Positions 8,264-18,926 of a stretch of 64,000 bases of DNA are shown here, piece after piece (position 1 is the first letter of the stretch; each line of letters opens with the position of its first letter). A model generated the notes under the pieces. The model saw nothing but the letters and a program-made list of their open reading frames with translations. It was not told the DNA's origin and made no database searches. The translations under genes were made by a program, and so were the position numbers. Source of the DNA: JAJECS01 sp965262745. Its GTDB lineage: Bacteria; Chloroflexota; UBA11872. The stretch spans positions 558,001 to 622,000 of the forward strand of contig OZ253558.1 of assembly GCA_965262745.1 (NCBI GenBank), read 5' to 3'.

Positions 8264-8673
8264 GTGCCAAGACGCCCGCTGCCCGTGCCTGGATGGTGAT
8301 CGACGCGCGAGAACGCGTGCTCGGGCGCTTGGCGACCGAGGTCGCGCAGTTGCTGCGGGGCAAACACAAGCCGGAGTTTGCGCCCAATCTCGATTGCGGA
8401 GATGGCGTCATCGTCGTCAACGCGTCGCAAGTGCGCGTGACGGGCAACAAGCCGACGCAGAAATTCTATTACCGCCACTCGGGCTACCCGGGAGGACTGC
8501 GGAGCACCCGTCTTGATCGGATGCTCGAAGAACGCCCGGAGCGCGTCATTGAGCATGCGGTCCGAGGCATGCTGCCCAAGAACTCGCTGGGTCGGGCATG
8601 CTTTCGCCGCTTGCGCGTGTATGGCGGAGCCGAGCATCCCCACACCGGCCAACTGCCAAAGGCGGTAACCTAG
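8260..8673 (+). CDS. rplM: 50S ribosomal protein L13
   Basis: L13 is an early assembly protein of the large subunit. The 137-residue product starts at ATG 8260, overlapping the truA stop (ATGA). It shows WMVIDARERVLGRLATEVAQ, GKHKPEFAPNLDCGD, VRVTGNKPTQKFYYRHSGYP and AVRGMLPKNSLGR, all highly conserved. It is paired with rpsI as in most bacteria. Confidence 0.96.
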   Translation: MSAKTPAARAWMVIDARERVLGRLATEVAQLLRGKHKPEFAPNLDCGDGVIVVNASQVRVTGNKPTQKFYYRHSGYPGGLRSTRLDRMLEERPERVIEHAVRGMLPKNSLGRACFRRLRVYGGAEHPHTGQLPKAVT

Positions 8674-8677
8674 CATC

Positions 8678-9070
8678 ATGCTCGAAGGGAACTACTACTA
8701 CGGTCTGGGTCGGCGGAAGGAAGCCGTCGCGCAGGTGCGCGTATATCCGGGCGGCGGCCCTTTCATCGTGAACGGCAAGCCGATCGAGCAGTTTCTGCCG
8801 CTGGCGTTTGACCGCTTCCACGCGCTGGAGCCGTTGCGTGTGCTTGAAGAGGCTAGCGTCGGGATGTCCGTGCTGGTGAAGGGCGGTGGGCTGCGCGGTC
8901 AGGCTGGGGCGATCCGCCTCGGGTTGGCACGAGCGCTCTGCGAAATGGACCGCGAATTCCGTCCGCCGCTGAAGCGCGCGGGCATGCTCACGCGCGATGC
9001 GCGTATCAAGGAACGTAAAAAGCCCGGCCTCGTCAGCGCCCGCAAGGCCAAGCAGTTTACGAAGCGCTAG
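8678..9070 (+). CDS. rpsI: 30S ribosomal protein S9
   Basis: S9 reaches with its C-terminal tail to the P-site tRNA. The product has 130 residues, with YYYGLGRRKEAVAQVRVYPG at the start, VKGGGLRGQAGAIRLGLARA in the middle and the invariant ending KKPGLVSARKAKQFTKR, whose final KR motif contacts tRNA. It closes the plus-strand ribosomal run; scpB converges from the other strand 6 nt later. Confidence 0.97.
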   Translation: MLEGNYYYGLGRRKEAVAQVRVYPGGGPFIVNGKPIEQFLPLAFDRFHALEPLRVLEEASVGMSVLVKGGGLRGQAGAIRLGLARALCEMDREFRPPLKRAGMLTRDARIKERKKPGLVSARKAKQFTKR

Positions 9071-9076
9071 CTCCGC

Positions 9077-9691
9077 TCACTCGCCAGAGGTTGAACTTGA
9101 CGAGCCGTTGCCATGTTCCGGTTCGGGGAGATCGAGTTCCGGCAGCGCGGTGAGCGACGGGATGCCAAAGTAGGCCAGAAACAGGTCTGACGTGCCGAAA
9201 AGGACCGGCCGTCCCGGCGTATCGAGGCGGCCAGCTTCTTCCACCAGCCCACGGGCGAGCAACGTGGCCAACGCACTGTCGGCGTCCACGCCGCGGATGC
9301 CCTCGATCTCCGACCGCGTGACCGGCTGTCGATACGCGATGATCCCCAGGGTCTCGAGCGCGGCTCGCGAGAGTCGCGAGCGCGTCTCAAGCCCCAGTAG
9401 CCGGCGGCAGAACACCGCCGCTCGCGGAGATGAAACCATCCGATAGCCGTCGGCGTGCTGCATGAGCACGATGCCGCGGTCGGCGTAGGCCTCCTGCAGC
9501 CGCGCCATCGCCTCGGCAACGTGCGCGGCGGGCGCGCCCGTGATCTCAGCCAGCTCGTCAATGGTCAGTGGGCGATCGGCGACGAATAGCAAGGCCTCGA
9601 TCACGGCGCTCAGACCGAGGTCGTCCACAAAACCGTCAGCGGCGTTAGGCGACTCGGCGGTATCGGGCGCGCCGTCGTGCGGATGGCTCAC
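9077..9691 (-). CDS. scpB: Segregation and condensation protein ScpB
   Basis: ScpB is the winged-helix (kite) subunit of the SMC-ScpAB condensin. The product has 204 residues from GTG 9691, which overlaps the scpA stop by 4 nt (GTGA). Recognisable parts are VIEALLFVADRPLTIDELAE, SRAALETLGIIAYRQPVTRS, the EIEGIRGVDADSALATLLARGLVEE region (shown in pieces) and GTSDLFLAYFGI near the end. The acidic Ser/Glu-rich tail is not conserved. The frame stays open upstream inside scpA but that part is not ScpB-like. Confidence 0.95.
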   Translation of the reverse strand: MSHPHDGAPDTAESPNAADGFVDDLGLSAVIEALLFVADRPLTIDELAEITGAPAAHVAEAMARLQEAYADRGIVLMQHADGYRMVSSPRAAVFCRRLLGLETRSRLSRAALETLGIIAYRQPVTRSEIEGIRGVDADSALATLLARGLVEEAGRLDTPGRPVLFGTSDLFLAYFGIPSLTALPELDLPEPEHGNGSSSSTSGE

Positions 9692-10458
9692 GCCGCTTGA
9701 CCATCCTCGCTGGATGCCGTGGCCGAGAAGCGCAGCATGATCTCGCCAAAGGGTTGGTCTTGGACGACCTGCACGCTGCGCTCGATGACGAGATGGAGCA
9801 GGGCCATGAAGGTCGCGACAAGCTCGTCGCGACCGTTGCACTCCGCGGCGATCACCGAGAATGCCAGCTCGCCGTCGCGGGCCAGCCGCTCGCGAACGAC
9901 CCGTATGCGATCGCCGATGCTGACGTTTCGACGCGGCATTGGCGGCGCGACGTCAGCCTTTTCGGCTCGGGCCGTGAGTGCCTGCATCGCGGCAATGAGC
10001 ACGTCCAGGTCGCCACCCCCGGACTCGAGCGGTGGCTGAACAACCAGCGGTGTGGCTACGCGTATGAAGGAGCTGGCGCCCGATTCCCAGCGATCGGCTA
10101 GGTCCGCGGCGACGGCCTTGAACGCGGCGTACACGCGCAGCCGCGCCGCGAGGTCGTCTGCGGTTTCTTCCTGCGGCTCGTTGGCTTGTGCCGGCAGGAG
10201 CGCGCGCGACTTCAGCAGCAGCAGCTGAGAGCCAACGAGAAGGAACTCCGAGGCGATGTCGGCATAGCGCGTTTCAATGTCCTGTGCGTAGGCGAGAAAC
10301 TGGTCGGTCACCGCGAGCACCGAGACGCCGGTGATGTCCAAGCCCTGCCGCTCGATGAGATCCAGCAGCAGATCGAGCGGGCCGTCAAAACCCTCGACTC
10401 GGACCTCGAACCCGGTGAGCGCCGAGTGTTGGCCGACCGCGCGCCACGGGACCTTCAT
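9688..10458 (-). CDS. scpA: Segregation and condensation protein ScpA
   Basis: ScpA is the kleisin that bridges SMC heads. The N-terminal kleisin signature FEVRVEGFDGPLDLLLDLIE is present, followed by VTDQFLAYAQDIE and the helix SEFLLVGSQLLLLKSRALLP. The C-terminal winged helix is less conserved, as usual. The ATG at 10458 gives 256 residues and overlaps the upstream HD gene stop (ATGA). An earlier start in the same frame would add only sequence antisense-like to the HD gene. Confidence 0.94.
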   Translation of the reverse strand: MKVPWRAVGQHSALTGFEVRVEGFDGPLDLLLDLIERQGLDITGVSVLAVTDQFLAYAQDIETRYADIASEFLLVGSQLLLLKSRALLPAQANEPQEETADDLAARLRVYAAFKAVAADLADRWESGASSFIRVATPLVVQPPLESGGGDLDVLIAAMQALTARAEKADVAPPMPRRNVSIGDRIRVVRERLARDGELAFSVIAAECNGRDELVATFMALLHLVIERSVQVVQDQPFGEIMLRFSATASSEDGQAA

Positions 10459-10943
10459 CGTTCCGCATCCAGTTCGGCCAGGAGCTTGCCGCGCGCATGG
10501 TCCCGGTGACCGTAGGCACGAAGGGCCTCCACGACGTCGGGCGCCGACCCGGCAAGCTCCGCCAACCGCGCACTGGCCTCGGTGTGTGCCACCAGACGTG
10601 CGACCCTGCCTCGCCGGCTGCTCGGCGGATGCCGTCGCCAGCGGATGAGGAGCCACGGGGTGAAGGTCTCGAGCAGCGTCAGCACCACGCGATCGATGCG
10701 CCCCGGTCGACCCTTGCCGACATCATGCAGCAGCGCCGCCACCCAGAGCACGCGATCGTTAGGCGCGGATGCCCGTGCGGCCGCATACACCGCCAGCGAG
10801 TGCCGCTGATCGACCGGCTGCAGCCGAGCCAGAAGCCGACGCTCGTTCCGGCTTAAGTGCTCCAAGGCCTGATCCAGCCGCTGGCGCGGCACCGAGCGGT
10901 TGAACGTCTGCACGAGTTGGCCTGCGCGGTAGCTAAGAGGCAA
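10455..10943 (-). CDS. Small HD-domain protein
   Basis: A 162-residue protein with a recognisable HD phosphohydrolase core: His in QRHSLAVYAAAR, the HD pair in AALLHDVGKG and a later His in HRDHARGK. HD proteins bind metals and usually hydrolyse phosphoester bonds in nucleotides or RNA; the substrate here is unknown. The C-terminal part resembles the HD region found in tRNA nucleotidyltransferase or PII-uridylyltransferase relatives, but no nucleotidyltransferase domain is present. The start is either TTG 10943, overlapping the M50 gene by 11 nt, or GTG 10913. It is coupled to scpA. Confidence 0.7.
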   Translation of the reverse strand: MPLSYRAGQLVQTFNRSVPRQRLDQALEHLSRNERRLLARLQPVDQRHSLAVYAAARASAPNDRVLWVAALLHDVGKGRPGRIDRVVLTLLETFTPWLLIRWRRHPPSSRRGRVARLVAHTEASARLAELAGSAPDVVEALRAYGHRDHARGKLLAELDAER

Positions 10944-11562
10944 GGAGAAGCTTGATGACCCACTGGGCCGGTCCCGTGATGATGATTGCCCCCTGTGGAA
11001 TCACCCACAAGAGTAGGAAGACGCCCATAAGAAGGAAGGGGCCGTAACGCCGCAACTCGTTCAACTGGTCGGCAAGTGGCTGCGGAACGAGGCCGACCAG
11101 CACGCTGAACCCATCCAGCGGTGGGATCGGCAGCAGGTTGAACGCCGCGATGAGGATGTTTAACTGCACGATCACAATGAGCGCGTCAGTGGTGAGGTCG
11201 TAGGGCGACGATGCAAGAAGCTGGCGCGTGACGGGCGTTAGAGCGACCGCGAGCGCAAGGTTTGAGACCGGTCCCGCGAGCGCCACCAACGCCATGCCAC
11301 GGTTGACGCCAAATCGCAGTCGGTAGGGATTGACAAGCACCGGCCGACCCCAGCCGAATGAAGCGATGGCGATCATGATCGTGCCCAGCGGGTCGAGGTG
11401 TCGCATGGGGTTGAGTGTCAAGCGGCCCTGGTGCCGCGGCAGATCGTCGCCGAGCCAGGTGGCGGCCAGCGCATGCGAGGCCTCGTGGATCGTGATGGCC
11501 ACCACGAAGGCCACAATAACGATCATGAGCAGCTCGGGTTCGTTGGCCAGCCTCAGCAACAT
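10933..11562 (-). CDS. Site-2-protease-like M50 metallopeptidase, compact type
   Basis: A 209-residue integral membrane protein of the small M50 (SpoIVFB/rhomboid-like zinc protease) type. Zinc ligands are seen in TIHEASHALAATWLGD (HExxH, residues about 25-29) and in the second motif NLLPIPPLDGF (Asn-Pro-Asp-Gly). About five to six hydrophobic segments are present and there is no PDZ domain. Proteins of this type often have unknown substrates. It is co-oriented with the HD protein and scpAB, and scpAB next to M50 proteases is a common arrangement in several phyla. Confidence 0.85.
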   Translation of the reverse strand: MLLRLANEPELLMIVIVAFVVAITIHEASHALAATWLGDDLPRHQGRLTLNPMRHLDPLGTIMIAIASFGWGRPVLVNPYRLRFGVNRGMALVALAGPVSNLALAVALTPVTRQLLASSPYDLTTDALIVIVQLNILIAAFNLLPIPPLDGFSVLVGLVPQPLADQLNELRRYGPFLLMGVFLLLWVIPQGAIIITGPAQWVIKLLLAS

Positions 11563-11724
11563 GGCGTGGACCTTCGGATGTGAGGCGCGGCCAGCGTCGC
11601 GTGACTCATGTGCCGTTCGTGACCTATCAGGTTGCTAACTCCTTGGGCGATGGGTGTGCACGAAGTTACCCGTAGTCCGGAAACAAGCTGCGCGGCCGAC
11701 CCGATGCACGCGGCGATCGGCAAA

Positions 11725-12489
11725 TCACGCTGGCCGCAATCGAACGCTATCGCCGCGTCGCGCGCCCAGCGACGCTTCCGCGCTGCCGCCGGGAAGCGCG
11801 ATCTCCATCAACCCAAGGCTGCTGGGGACGGCCACCGGAGCGGACCCGAAACCATATGTCGCCTGCACGCCGTCGATGCACACGCCGCACAACTCCACAA
11901 CGCCGTGTTCGATGGCTCGCGCGGCAGTGATGGGGATGTTCGTGATCAGATTGCCGAAGTGATCGACATGCACGACCCGTCCCGCCACGACGCCGCTCTC
12001 CGACCGCGCGAGGATTGCCGGCGCAGGCACGGCGTCGTCAATGGGCGATCCCATCGCATCCGGACGCACGAATCGTGCGAGGTGGCCTGCAACCGGGGCG
12101 AAAACGTCCCGGCCATGAAACGTTGAATGAGGTTCTGGTACCCAGTATTCGGGACAGTCCATGTGCCAAATGCCGGCCACGTCGGGCACGCCCATCAGCA
12201 GCCCGTTGTCAGGACCCACGAGCCAGCGACCGGCCGCGCGCACGATCATTCCGCGCCGCCCGCCGCCAACGCCGGGGTCCACCACCGCCACGACGATCGC
12301 GCCCTTGGGCAGTTGCTGCAGCGAGGCCGCCGCGACAACCGCGCCAAACGCGATGTCCTGCGGCGGAACGTCGTGTGTGATAGATACCACGCGGGCGTCC
12401 GGGGCATAGGCGAGCACGGCGGCCTCCATCTGGCCGGCGTAGGTATCGCTGCGCCCGAAATCGCTAATCAGGGCGACGAGGCGTTGCAT
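11725..12489 (-). CDS. SAM hydrolase (S-adenosyl-L-methionine hydroxide adenosyltransferase, PF01887)
   Basis: Members of this family split S-adenosylmethionine to adenosine and methionine using hydroxide (relatives are fluorinases and chlorinases). The 254-residue product shows VALISDFGRSDTYAGQM, VVAVVDPGVGGGRRGM, GPDNGLLM, FHGRDVFAPVAGHLA and VDHFGNLITNI. The C-terminal beta domain is present. The ATG at 12489 is preferred over a TTG 21 nt upstream because the family begins directly with the VALISDFG strand. The 162-nt gap between this gene and the M50 gene contains no gene. Confidence 0.9.
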   Translation of the reverse strand: MQRLVALISDFGRSDTYAGQMEAAVLAYAPDARVVSITHDVPPQDIAFGAVVAAASLQQLPKGAIVVAVVDPGVGGGRRGMIVRAAGRWLVGPDNGLLMGVPDVAGIWHMDCPEYWVPEPHSTFHGRDVFAPVAGHLARFVRPDAMGSPIDDAVPAPAILARSESGVVAGRVVHVDHFGNLITNIPITAARAIEHGVVELCGVCIDGVQATYGFGSAPVAVPSSLGLMEIALPGGSAEASLGARRGDSVRLRPA

Positions 12490-12581
12490 CAGTCCGAGAG
12501 CTCCACCCAAGTCATAGCGAACAGGCCGAAAGCATCAGCGGTGGATTGCCTGGATGAGCCGATGACCCGAGCACCCCGTCA

Positions 12582-13856
12582 TTACTTGACATAAGTGTCA
12601 CTTTCCGCCGATCTGGCTGTGGAAGTCCCGCTGTTGCCGGGGAGTCCCGCGCGAAGTCGCCGGAGCGCGTCGCGCACCGCCAGCTCCGGGTCGATTCCCG
12701 CGGCCTTGGCCGCGAGCGCCAGACCCAGGATTGCGTCGCCGGCGCGGGCTTCGTCCGTTGCGGTTTCGGAATCCCGAAACCACCTCAGCGCAGCTGTGGC
12801 GCCCTCGGGTAGGCGGGCGGCTGCGGTGTCCACTTCCAGGGTGCCGGCAAGCTTGGCCGCCTGGCTCAAGGCGGGCAGCGCCCCGTCGGTGCGAGCTTCA
12901 TTGCCTCCGCGAGCTTCAGCATTCTTGGCGTGCCGCCAAATCGCCGCGGCCTCCGAAACTTGGTGGGCTGTCTGCTCGCCAAAGACGTGCGGATGGCGGC
13001 GGACCATCTTGGCGGTGACGCCCTGGACGACGTCCGGCCAGGTGAACGCTTCCGCCTGCCGCGCTATCTCCGTGTGGAGCACGATATTGGCCAGCAGATC
13101 GCCAAGCTCACTGGCGATTTCAGCAGACTCGCCGTCGTCGATCGCGTCAACGACCTCCGCAGCCTCCTCGAGCGCATATTGGCGCAGCGACGCGTGCGTC
13201 TGGGCGCGGTCCCATGGGCATCCGTCGGGCCCGCGGAGAGTTTCGAACACGTCGCGCAAGCGCGATGCAGACCGCTCATGTGAGGCGTCGGTGGGCTCCG
13301 CGCGCAGCGTCAGCGGGAATGTCGCGGGCGGCTCGCGGAGGTCGTGCCACATGGTGGAGGTCCAAATCCGCGCGCGCAGCCGGACGGCATCGCCAAACTC
13401 CTGCGTGAGCCTGCGGCGCCAGTGCTCGAGTTCCGCGGCATCTCGTACGCCGCGCACCATGGCGATCAACGCCGGATCGGGACGCCAGGACTTGATTGCC
13501 GGTCCTACCACTGCCGGACCCGACAGATTCGGATAGCCCAAGCCGACAACGTCGACCTCGACACCGATGCCCGCCATCACGTCACCCACTATGACCGCTC
13601 CCGGGTCATCGTCGGGTCCGTAGCCCGGCGCCAGATAGGCCATGGCGCCATTCCGCAGCTGAAGAAGCGGAGATTCCCATGCTTCACGCGATGGGGTGTC
13701 CAGCCGCACGACGGCACGGTCCCCAAGTAGCGCCGGCGGCTCAATCCAGGTGATGAGGGAGTTGGCCTCGCGAATCGCCTGACGGCCACTCGGCGGCAGG
13801 GCGGCGAGATCACCGGTGCCAGCAAAGACGACCGTGCACGATGTAGGCAATGTCAC
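12582..13856 (-). CDS. mazG: MazG nucleotide pyrophosphohydrolase with degenerate N-terminal methylase-like domain
   Basis: MazG hydrolyses (d)NTPs to monophosphates. The MazG part starts at about residue 197 with LRDVFETLRGPDGCPWDRAQ, followed by LRQYALEEAAEVVDAID (EExxE) and SELGDLLANIVLHTEIA (ExxD), so the first catalytic MazG repeat is intact; the C-terminal repeat is divergent. The N-terminal 190 residues resemble the tetrapyrrole-methylase-like domain fused to MazG in YabN-type proteins, but the glycine-rich motif is weak (VVFAGTGDL). Total 424 residues. It is divergent from gcvH. Confidence 0.9.
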   Translation of the reverse strand: MTLPTSCTVVFAGTGDLAALPPSGRQAIREANSLITWIEPPALLGDRAVVRLDTPSREAWESPLLQLRNGAMAYLAPGYGPDDDPGAVIVGDVMAGIGVEVDVVGLGYPNLSGPAVVGPAIKSWRPDPALIAMVRGVRDAAELEHWRRRLTQEFGDAVRLRARIWTSTMWHDLREPPATFPLTLRAEPTDASHERSASRLRDVFETLRGPDGCPWDRAQTHASLRQYALEEAAEVVDAIDDGESAEIASELGDLLANIVLHTEIARQAEAFTWPDVVQGVTAKMVRRHPHVFGEQTAHQVSEAAAIWRHAKNAEARGGNEARTDGALPALSQAAKLAGTLEVDTAAARLPEGATAALRWFRDSETATDEARAGDAILGLALAAKAAGIDPELAVRDALRRLRAGLPGNSGTSTARSAESDTYVK

Positions 13857-13878
13857 CAGCTTTCGGCGCGCGAGAAAG

Positions 13879-13900
13879 GCGCCTAGGCTATTCTAGGCGC
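13879..13900. promoter_or_regulatory. Perfect 8-bp hairpin in the mazG/gcvH intergenic region
   Basis: Arms GCGCCTAG (13879-13886) and CTAGGCGC (13893-13900) flank a 6-nt loop. The hairpin lies 76 nt before gcvH and 22 nt before mazG on the other strand. No run of T follows, so it is not a typical terminator; an operator or leader hairpin is possible. Confidence 0.4.
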
Positions 13901-13976
13901 TGGTCTGGCCGAGCTTGGCGGCGCGCTCCGTCGATGTTGCGGGACTCTGCGCGCCGCTTCAGGTAGACGGGTTTTT

Positions 13977-14352
13977 ATGACACTTCCCACCGACGCACGC
14001 TATACGCGTGAGCACGAATGGGCCCGGTTCGATGGCGATGAGGTCATCGTGGGCATCACGGCCTATGCCGCTGAGGAACTGGGCGACGTGGTGTATGTGG
14101 AGCTTCCCGCTGCGGGCGACCACGTCGAGACAATGGACGAATTCGGCACGGTTGAGTCCGTGAAGGCCGTGTCGCCGCTCTACGCGCCGGTGGCCGGGGA
14201 AATAACCGCGGTCAATGCGGCGCTCGACGGCGCGCCCGAGCTGGTCAACAGCTCGCCCATGGACGAGGGCTGGCTGATCCGACTGCTCCCGGATAACGCC
14301 GCCGCGGCCGTCGAGGATTTGCTGGACGCCGAGGCCTACGACGCATTCGTGG

Positions 14353-14369
<17 letters not shown>
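13977..14369 (+). CDS. gcvH: Glycine cleavage system H protein
   Basis: The H protein carries lipoate and shuttles the aminomethyl group between the P, T and L proteins. The lipoylation site Lys63 lies in FGTVESVKAVSPLYAPVAGE. The N-terminal REHEWARFDGDEVIVGIT and the GDVVYVELPAAGD segment are conserved. Length 130 is standard. The ATG is preceded by a poor Shine-Dalgarno and a short T-run. The gene overlaps gcvPA by 17 nt, indicating coupled expression. Confidence 0.97.
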
Positions 14370-15703
<1,334 letters not shown>

Positions 15704-15711
<8 letters not shown>

Positions 15712-17155
15712 CGAGGCGCTGATATTTGAGTTGGCGAGTCCCGGTCGAGCCGGAGTGCGGCCGCCGTTGCCGCAATTCGACGCCGTCGATCCGAAGGCGG
15801 TGCTGCCGACCGGCCAGGTGCGCGCCACGCTCGATCTGCCGGAGGTTTCAGAAATCGACGTGATGCGTCACTTCGTGCGCCTCTCGCAACGCAACCACAG
15901 CATCGACACGGCGATCTATCCGCTGGGCTCCTGCACCATGAAATACAACCCCAAGATCAACGAAGTCACGGCGCGGCTGCCGGGGCTCGTGGAGCCGCAC
16001 CCTTATCAGCCTGAAGCGTCCGTGCAGGGACTCCTGGCACTCATTCACCATTTGGAAACGCTGCTCGGCGAGATCGCCGGTTTCAGCAGGGTCACGACCC
16101 AGCCGGCAGCGGGATCGCAGGGCGAGCTTGTGGGGCTGCTCTGCATTCAAGCCTGGCTGCGCAGCCGCGGCGAGCGACGCACGACGGTGCTCGTGCCCGA
16201 CTCGGCGCATGGGACGAATCCGGCAACGGCAACCATGACAGGTCTGCGGGTGGAGCCGCTCGGCACGGCGCCCGACGGCAATATCGATCTCGCCGAGCTT
16301 GACGCCAAGCTCGGCGATGACGTGGCGGCGCTCATGCTCACGCTGCCGACCACGCTGGGCCTGTTCGAGCAGCGGATTCTGGAGGTCACCCGGCGCGTTC
16401 ATGCGGCGGGTGGCCAGGTCTACGGTGACGGCGCCAACATGAACGCGATGTTGGGCCGGGTGCGCCCGGGCGACCTGGGCATCGACGTCATGCATTTGAA
16501 TTTACATAAAACGTTCACGACGCCACATGGCGGTGGCGGCCCCGGCGCTGGAGCGCTCGGCGTGCAGCCGCATCTGGAGCCGTTTCTGCCGGGTCCGCAT
16601 GTCGTCCAAACGGATCAAGGGTTCGCACTGGCGCCGGCGGGTCCGCCAAGCATTGGTCGAGTGCACTCGCACGTCGGCAACGTCGGCAACTTGGTCCGGG
16701 CTTACACCTATATCCGCAGCCTCGGCCGCGACGGGATGCGCGAAGTTGCCAACGATGCCGTGCTGCACGCGAACTACCTCCGGGCGCGGCTGTCACCGCA
16801 CTACGACCTCCCCTATGACCGCATCTGCATGCACGAGGTGGTGTTGGCGGGTACGCGACAGCGGCGTCAAGGCGTCCGCACGATGGACATTGCCAAGCGG
16901 CTTATCGACTACGGGGTCCATCCGCCCACGGTCTACTTCCCCCTCATCGTCGACGAGGCGCTCATGATCGAGCCGACGGAGACCGAGTCGATCGAGTCGC
17001 TCGATCAGTTCGCGGAGGCCCTGATCAACATTGCCCACGAGGCGGAGCACGACCAAGACTTGCTGCACGCGGCGCCGTTCAACGCGCCGGTCCGGCGGCT
17101 CGACGAAGTTACCGCCAATCGCTCGCCTGACGTCAACTGGAGCGCCGGCGACTAA
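15704..17155 (+). CDS. gcvPB: Glycine dehydrogenase (decarboxylating) subunit 2
   Basis: This is the PLP-binding half of the split P protein. The PLP lysine is in MHLNLHKTFTTPHGGGGPGA. YPLGSCTMKYNPKINE, QPAAGSQGELVGLL and DSAHGTNPATATMTG are further P-protein signatures. The C-terminal ending with AHEAEHDQDLLHAAPFNAPV is conserved. Length 483. With gcvH and gcvPA it forms a three-gene operon; the T protein gene is not in this window and must be elsewhere if the system works in the usual way. Confidence 0.97.
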
Positions 17156-17165
17156 GGACGAACGC

Positions 17166-18140
17166 TCAGCTCGGCGGTTGGGCGGTCGTGCGGTCCCACG
17201 AGACCACGCGCAAGTGGGCCTCCCGCGGCGTGCGGAACGCTAGGGCCGTTCCCGTGGGACTGATCTGCCAATCCAGGACTTCCATATCGACGATGTGGCG
17301 CTCCGGGTCGGTTAGCGCGCCCTCGAAATAGAGCTTCGGGAACGCCAGGCGCCAAATGCGAAAGGGCTGGCCGGGGCCACGTCTGAGAGGTATGGATAAG
17401 AGGCCGCTGTCATCGGGCATCCAGCGGGTGCTCATGCGCGATGGCATGGCCCGCTTGCGGCCGCTAAACAGGTCGATCACGAAGAGCCCATTCAGGCCTG
17501 GCTCGTCGAGGACGACCGCGAATGTCATGTGCCGACCGGATGGAGAGACGTTCGCGGTCTGCACTCGCCGACCGAGCGTCCATTCGTCGTGCAGCTCACC
17601 CTCCGGCCCTATGACGCGGAGGGTAGTTACGGCCTCCAAGCTGTCGCGGCCGATCACCAGCAGCATGCCATCGGTGCGCCAGCCGGCAACACCGCCCAAC
17701 ACCCGCGCCACGACCTGTCGGTCACCGCCGTCCAACTGCATGCGAACCACGTCCGCCGGCTGGGTAAATGGCAGCTGGGCGCCTGGGTGCCGTAGGCGGC
17801 CGGCTAGGTGTGTCTCGGCCGGATTCGGCAGTGGGCGACTGCCAGTCTGAGGTAATTCCCAGGTGGCGAGCGTGATGCGGTCATGCACTCGGCTGGATTC
17901 AGGCTGACTACCAGCAGTCAGGATGTAGCGCCTCGACCTCGAAAACTGGCCCCACTCGTGGGTGACGACCCACTCGTCGCCCGTTTGGATGTGCACGGCA
18001 CGCGCTTGTGGCAGCCCAGCCTCATCGACATCGAGCATCCAGATCTCATCGCCGCTGGGCGACCAGATCCACCCTGGGGGCACCGGGCGCGATACCGCCG
18101 AGTGCAGCCGCACGGTGGCGGGGTCTATGCCGGTGGCCAC
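17166..18140 (-). CDS. Beta-propeller (TolB/WD40-like) protein
   Basis: A roughly 324-residue protein with repeated WxPxG-type blade motifs: WSPSGDEIWMLD, VSPSGRHMTFAVV, WMPDDSGLLSI and ISPTGTALAFRTP, spaced as in TolB-like propellers. No catalytic residues are recognised; such proteins usually bind other proteins or act as lids of peptidases. The start is uncertain: GTG 18140 (16-nt overlap with the M23 gene) or GTG 18113. No signal peptide is visible with either start. It is probably co-transcribed with the M23 peptidase gene. Confidence 0.7.
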   Translation of the reverse strand: MATGIDPATVRLHSAVSRPVPPGWIWSPSGDEIWMLDVDEAGLPQARAVHIQTGDEWVVTHEWGQFSRSRRYILTAGSQPESSRVHDRITLATWELPQTGSRPLPNPAETHLAGRLRHPGAQLPFTQPADVVRMQLDGGDRQVVARVLGGVAGWRTDGMLLVIGRDSLEAVTTLRVIGPEGELHDEWTLGRRVQTANVSPSGRHMTFAVVLDEPGLNGLFVIDLFSGRKRAMPSRMSTRWMPDDSGLLSIPLRRGPGQPFRIWRLAFPKLYFEGALTDPERHIVDMEVLDWQISPTGTALAFRTPREAHLRVVSWDRTTAQPPS

Positions 18141-18835
18141 GCCTGGTCGAACTCGTTGAGGTAGGGCCCGCCGAATTGCACGTCCGGCTGATCGTAGATC
18201 GACTGCCAGCGCGTCGGGTTGCTGAGATCGACTTCGAAGGGCGCCTCGCTGCGCGGCGCGTATATCACGGGCCAGTCGGTGGCGACCCACGGCACGGGAT
18301 TCGTGCTGACCCGCATGGCGTCGTAGCGGACCTCGAAGTGCAGGTGCGGCGAGCCGTTGCAGGCGTGGGTCACCGAGTCGCCGCTTTCGGCGATGACCTC
18401 GCCGCGGCGGACCTCGTCGCCGATGTTCGACACGATGCTCCGTGACAAATGCCCGTAGATCGTGGTGATGCCGAGGTGTGGATGGTCGATGGACACGTGC
18501 AGCGGCCACGCGCGGCGCACGCCGCCGATCTCACGCACGACGCCATCTGCCGCCGCGACGATTTCGGTGCCGCACGCCATGCCGAAGTCCACCCCGAAAT
18601 GCAGCCCTTGCCCGGCGAAGTAGATGCTGCGGCGCATGCGGTAGGCGAAGGTTGTGTTGCCGAACCACTGCGCCAGCCACCACGTGCCAGGTGACGATTC
18701 GCCTTTGATCGGCAGCGACAAGGCTTCCACGGCCGGCGCCGCGCGGGCCGTCACCGGCCGAACGGTGGCCAGACCAAGCCCGGCCGCGTAGGCCAGAGCC
18801 TGTCGGCGTCCCAACGGTAACGAGGCGTGATGCAT
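18125..18835 (-). CDS. M23-family peptidase/LytM domain protein with Tat-like signal
   Basis: M23 enzymes cleave peptide bridges in peptidoglycan. The zinc site is visible as HFGVDFGMACGTEIVAAADG (HxxxD) and SPHLHFEVRYDA (HxH). YGHLS and GDEVRRGEVIAESGDS are further M23 signatures. The N-terminus of the 236-residue product contains LGRRQALAYAAGLGLATVR, a twin-arginine-type leader ending near ARAAP, so export by Tat is likely. The ATG at 18835 is chosen because it places this leader at the start. The gene overlaps the propeller gene downstream. Confidence 0.88.
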   Translation of the reverse strand: MHHASLPLGRRQALAYAAGLGLATVRPVTARAAPAVEALSLPIKGESSPGTWWLAQWFGNTTFAYRMRRSIYFAGQGLHFGVDFGMACGTEIVAAADGVVREIGGVRRAWPLHVSIDHPHLGITTIYGHLSRSIVSNIGDEVRRGEVIAESGDSVTHACNGSPHLHFEVRYDAMRVSTNPVPWVATDWPVIYAPRSEAPFEVDLSNPTRWQSIYDQPDVQFGGPYLNEFDQAWPPA

Positions 18836-18926
18836 TGTGGCGCGAATCTTACCGCCTTCGGTCCGACCGGCGAGTTCATCGAGTAGCATGCGCGACGGTG
18901 GCCCATTACGAGCGTCTGGTGTGCGC

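Noticed and set aside
13857..13976. Glycine riboswitch before gcvH
   Set aside because: The conserved tandem aptamer sequences are not present and the region is too short for a tandem element; only a simple hairpin is seen.
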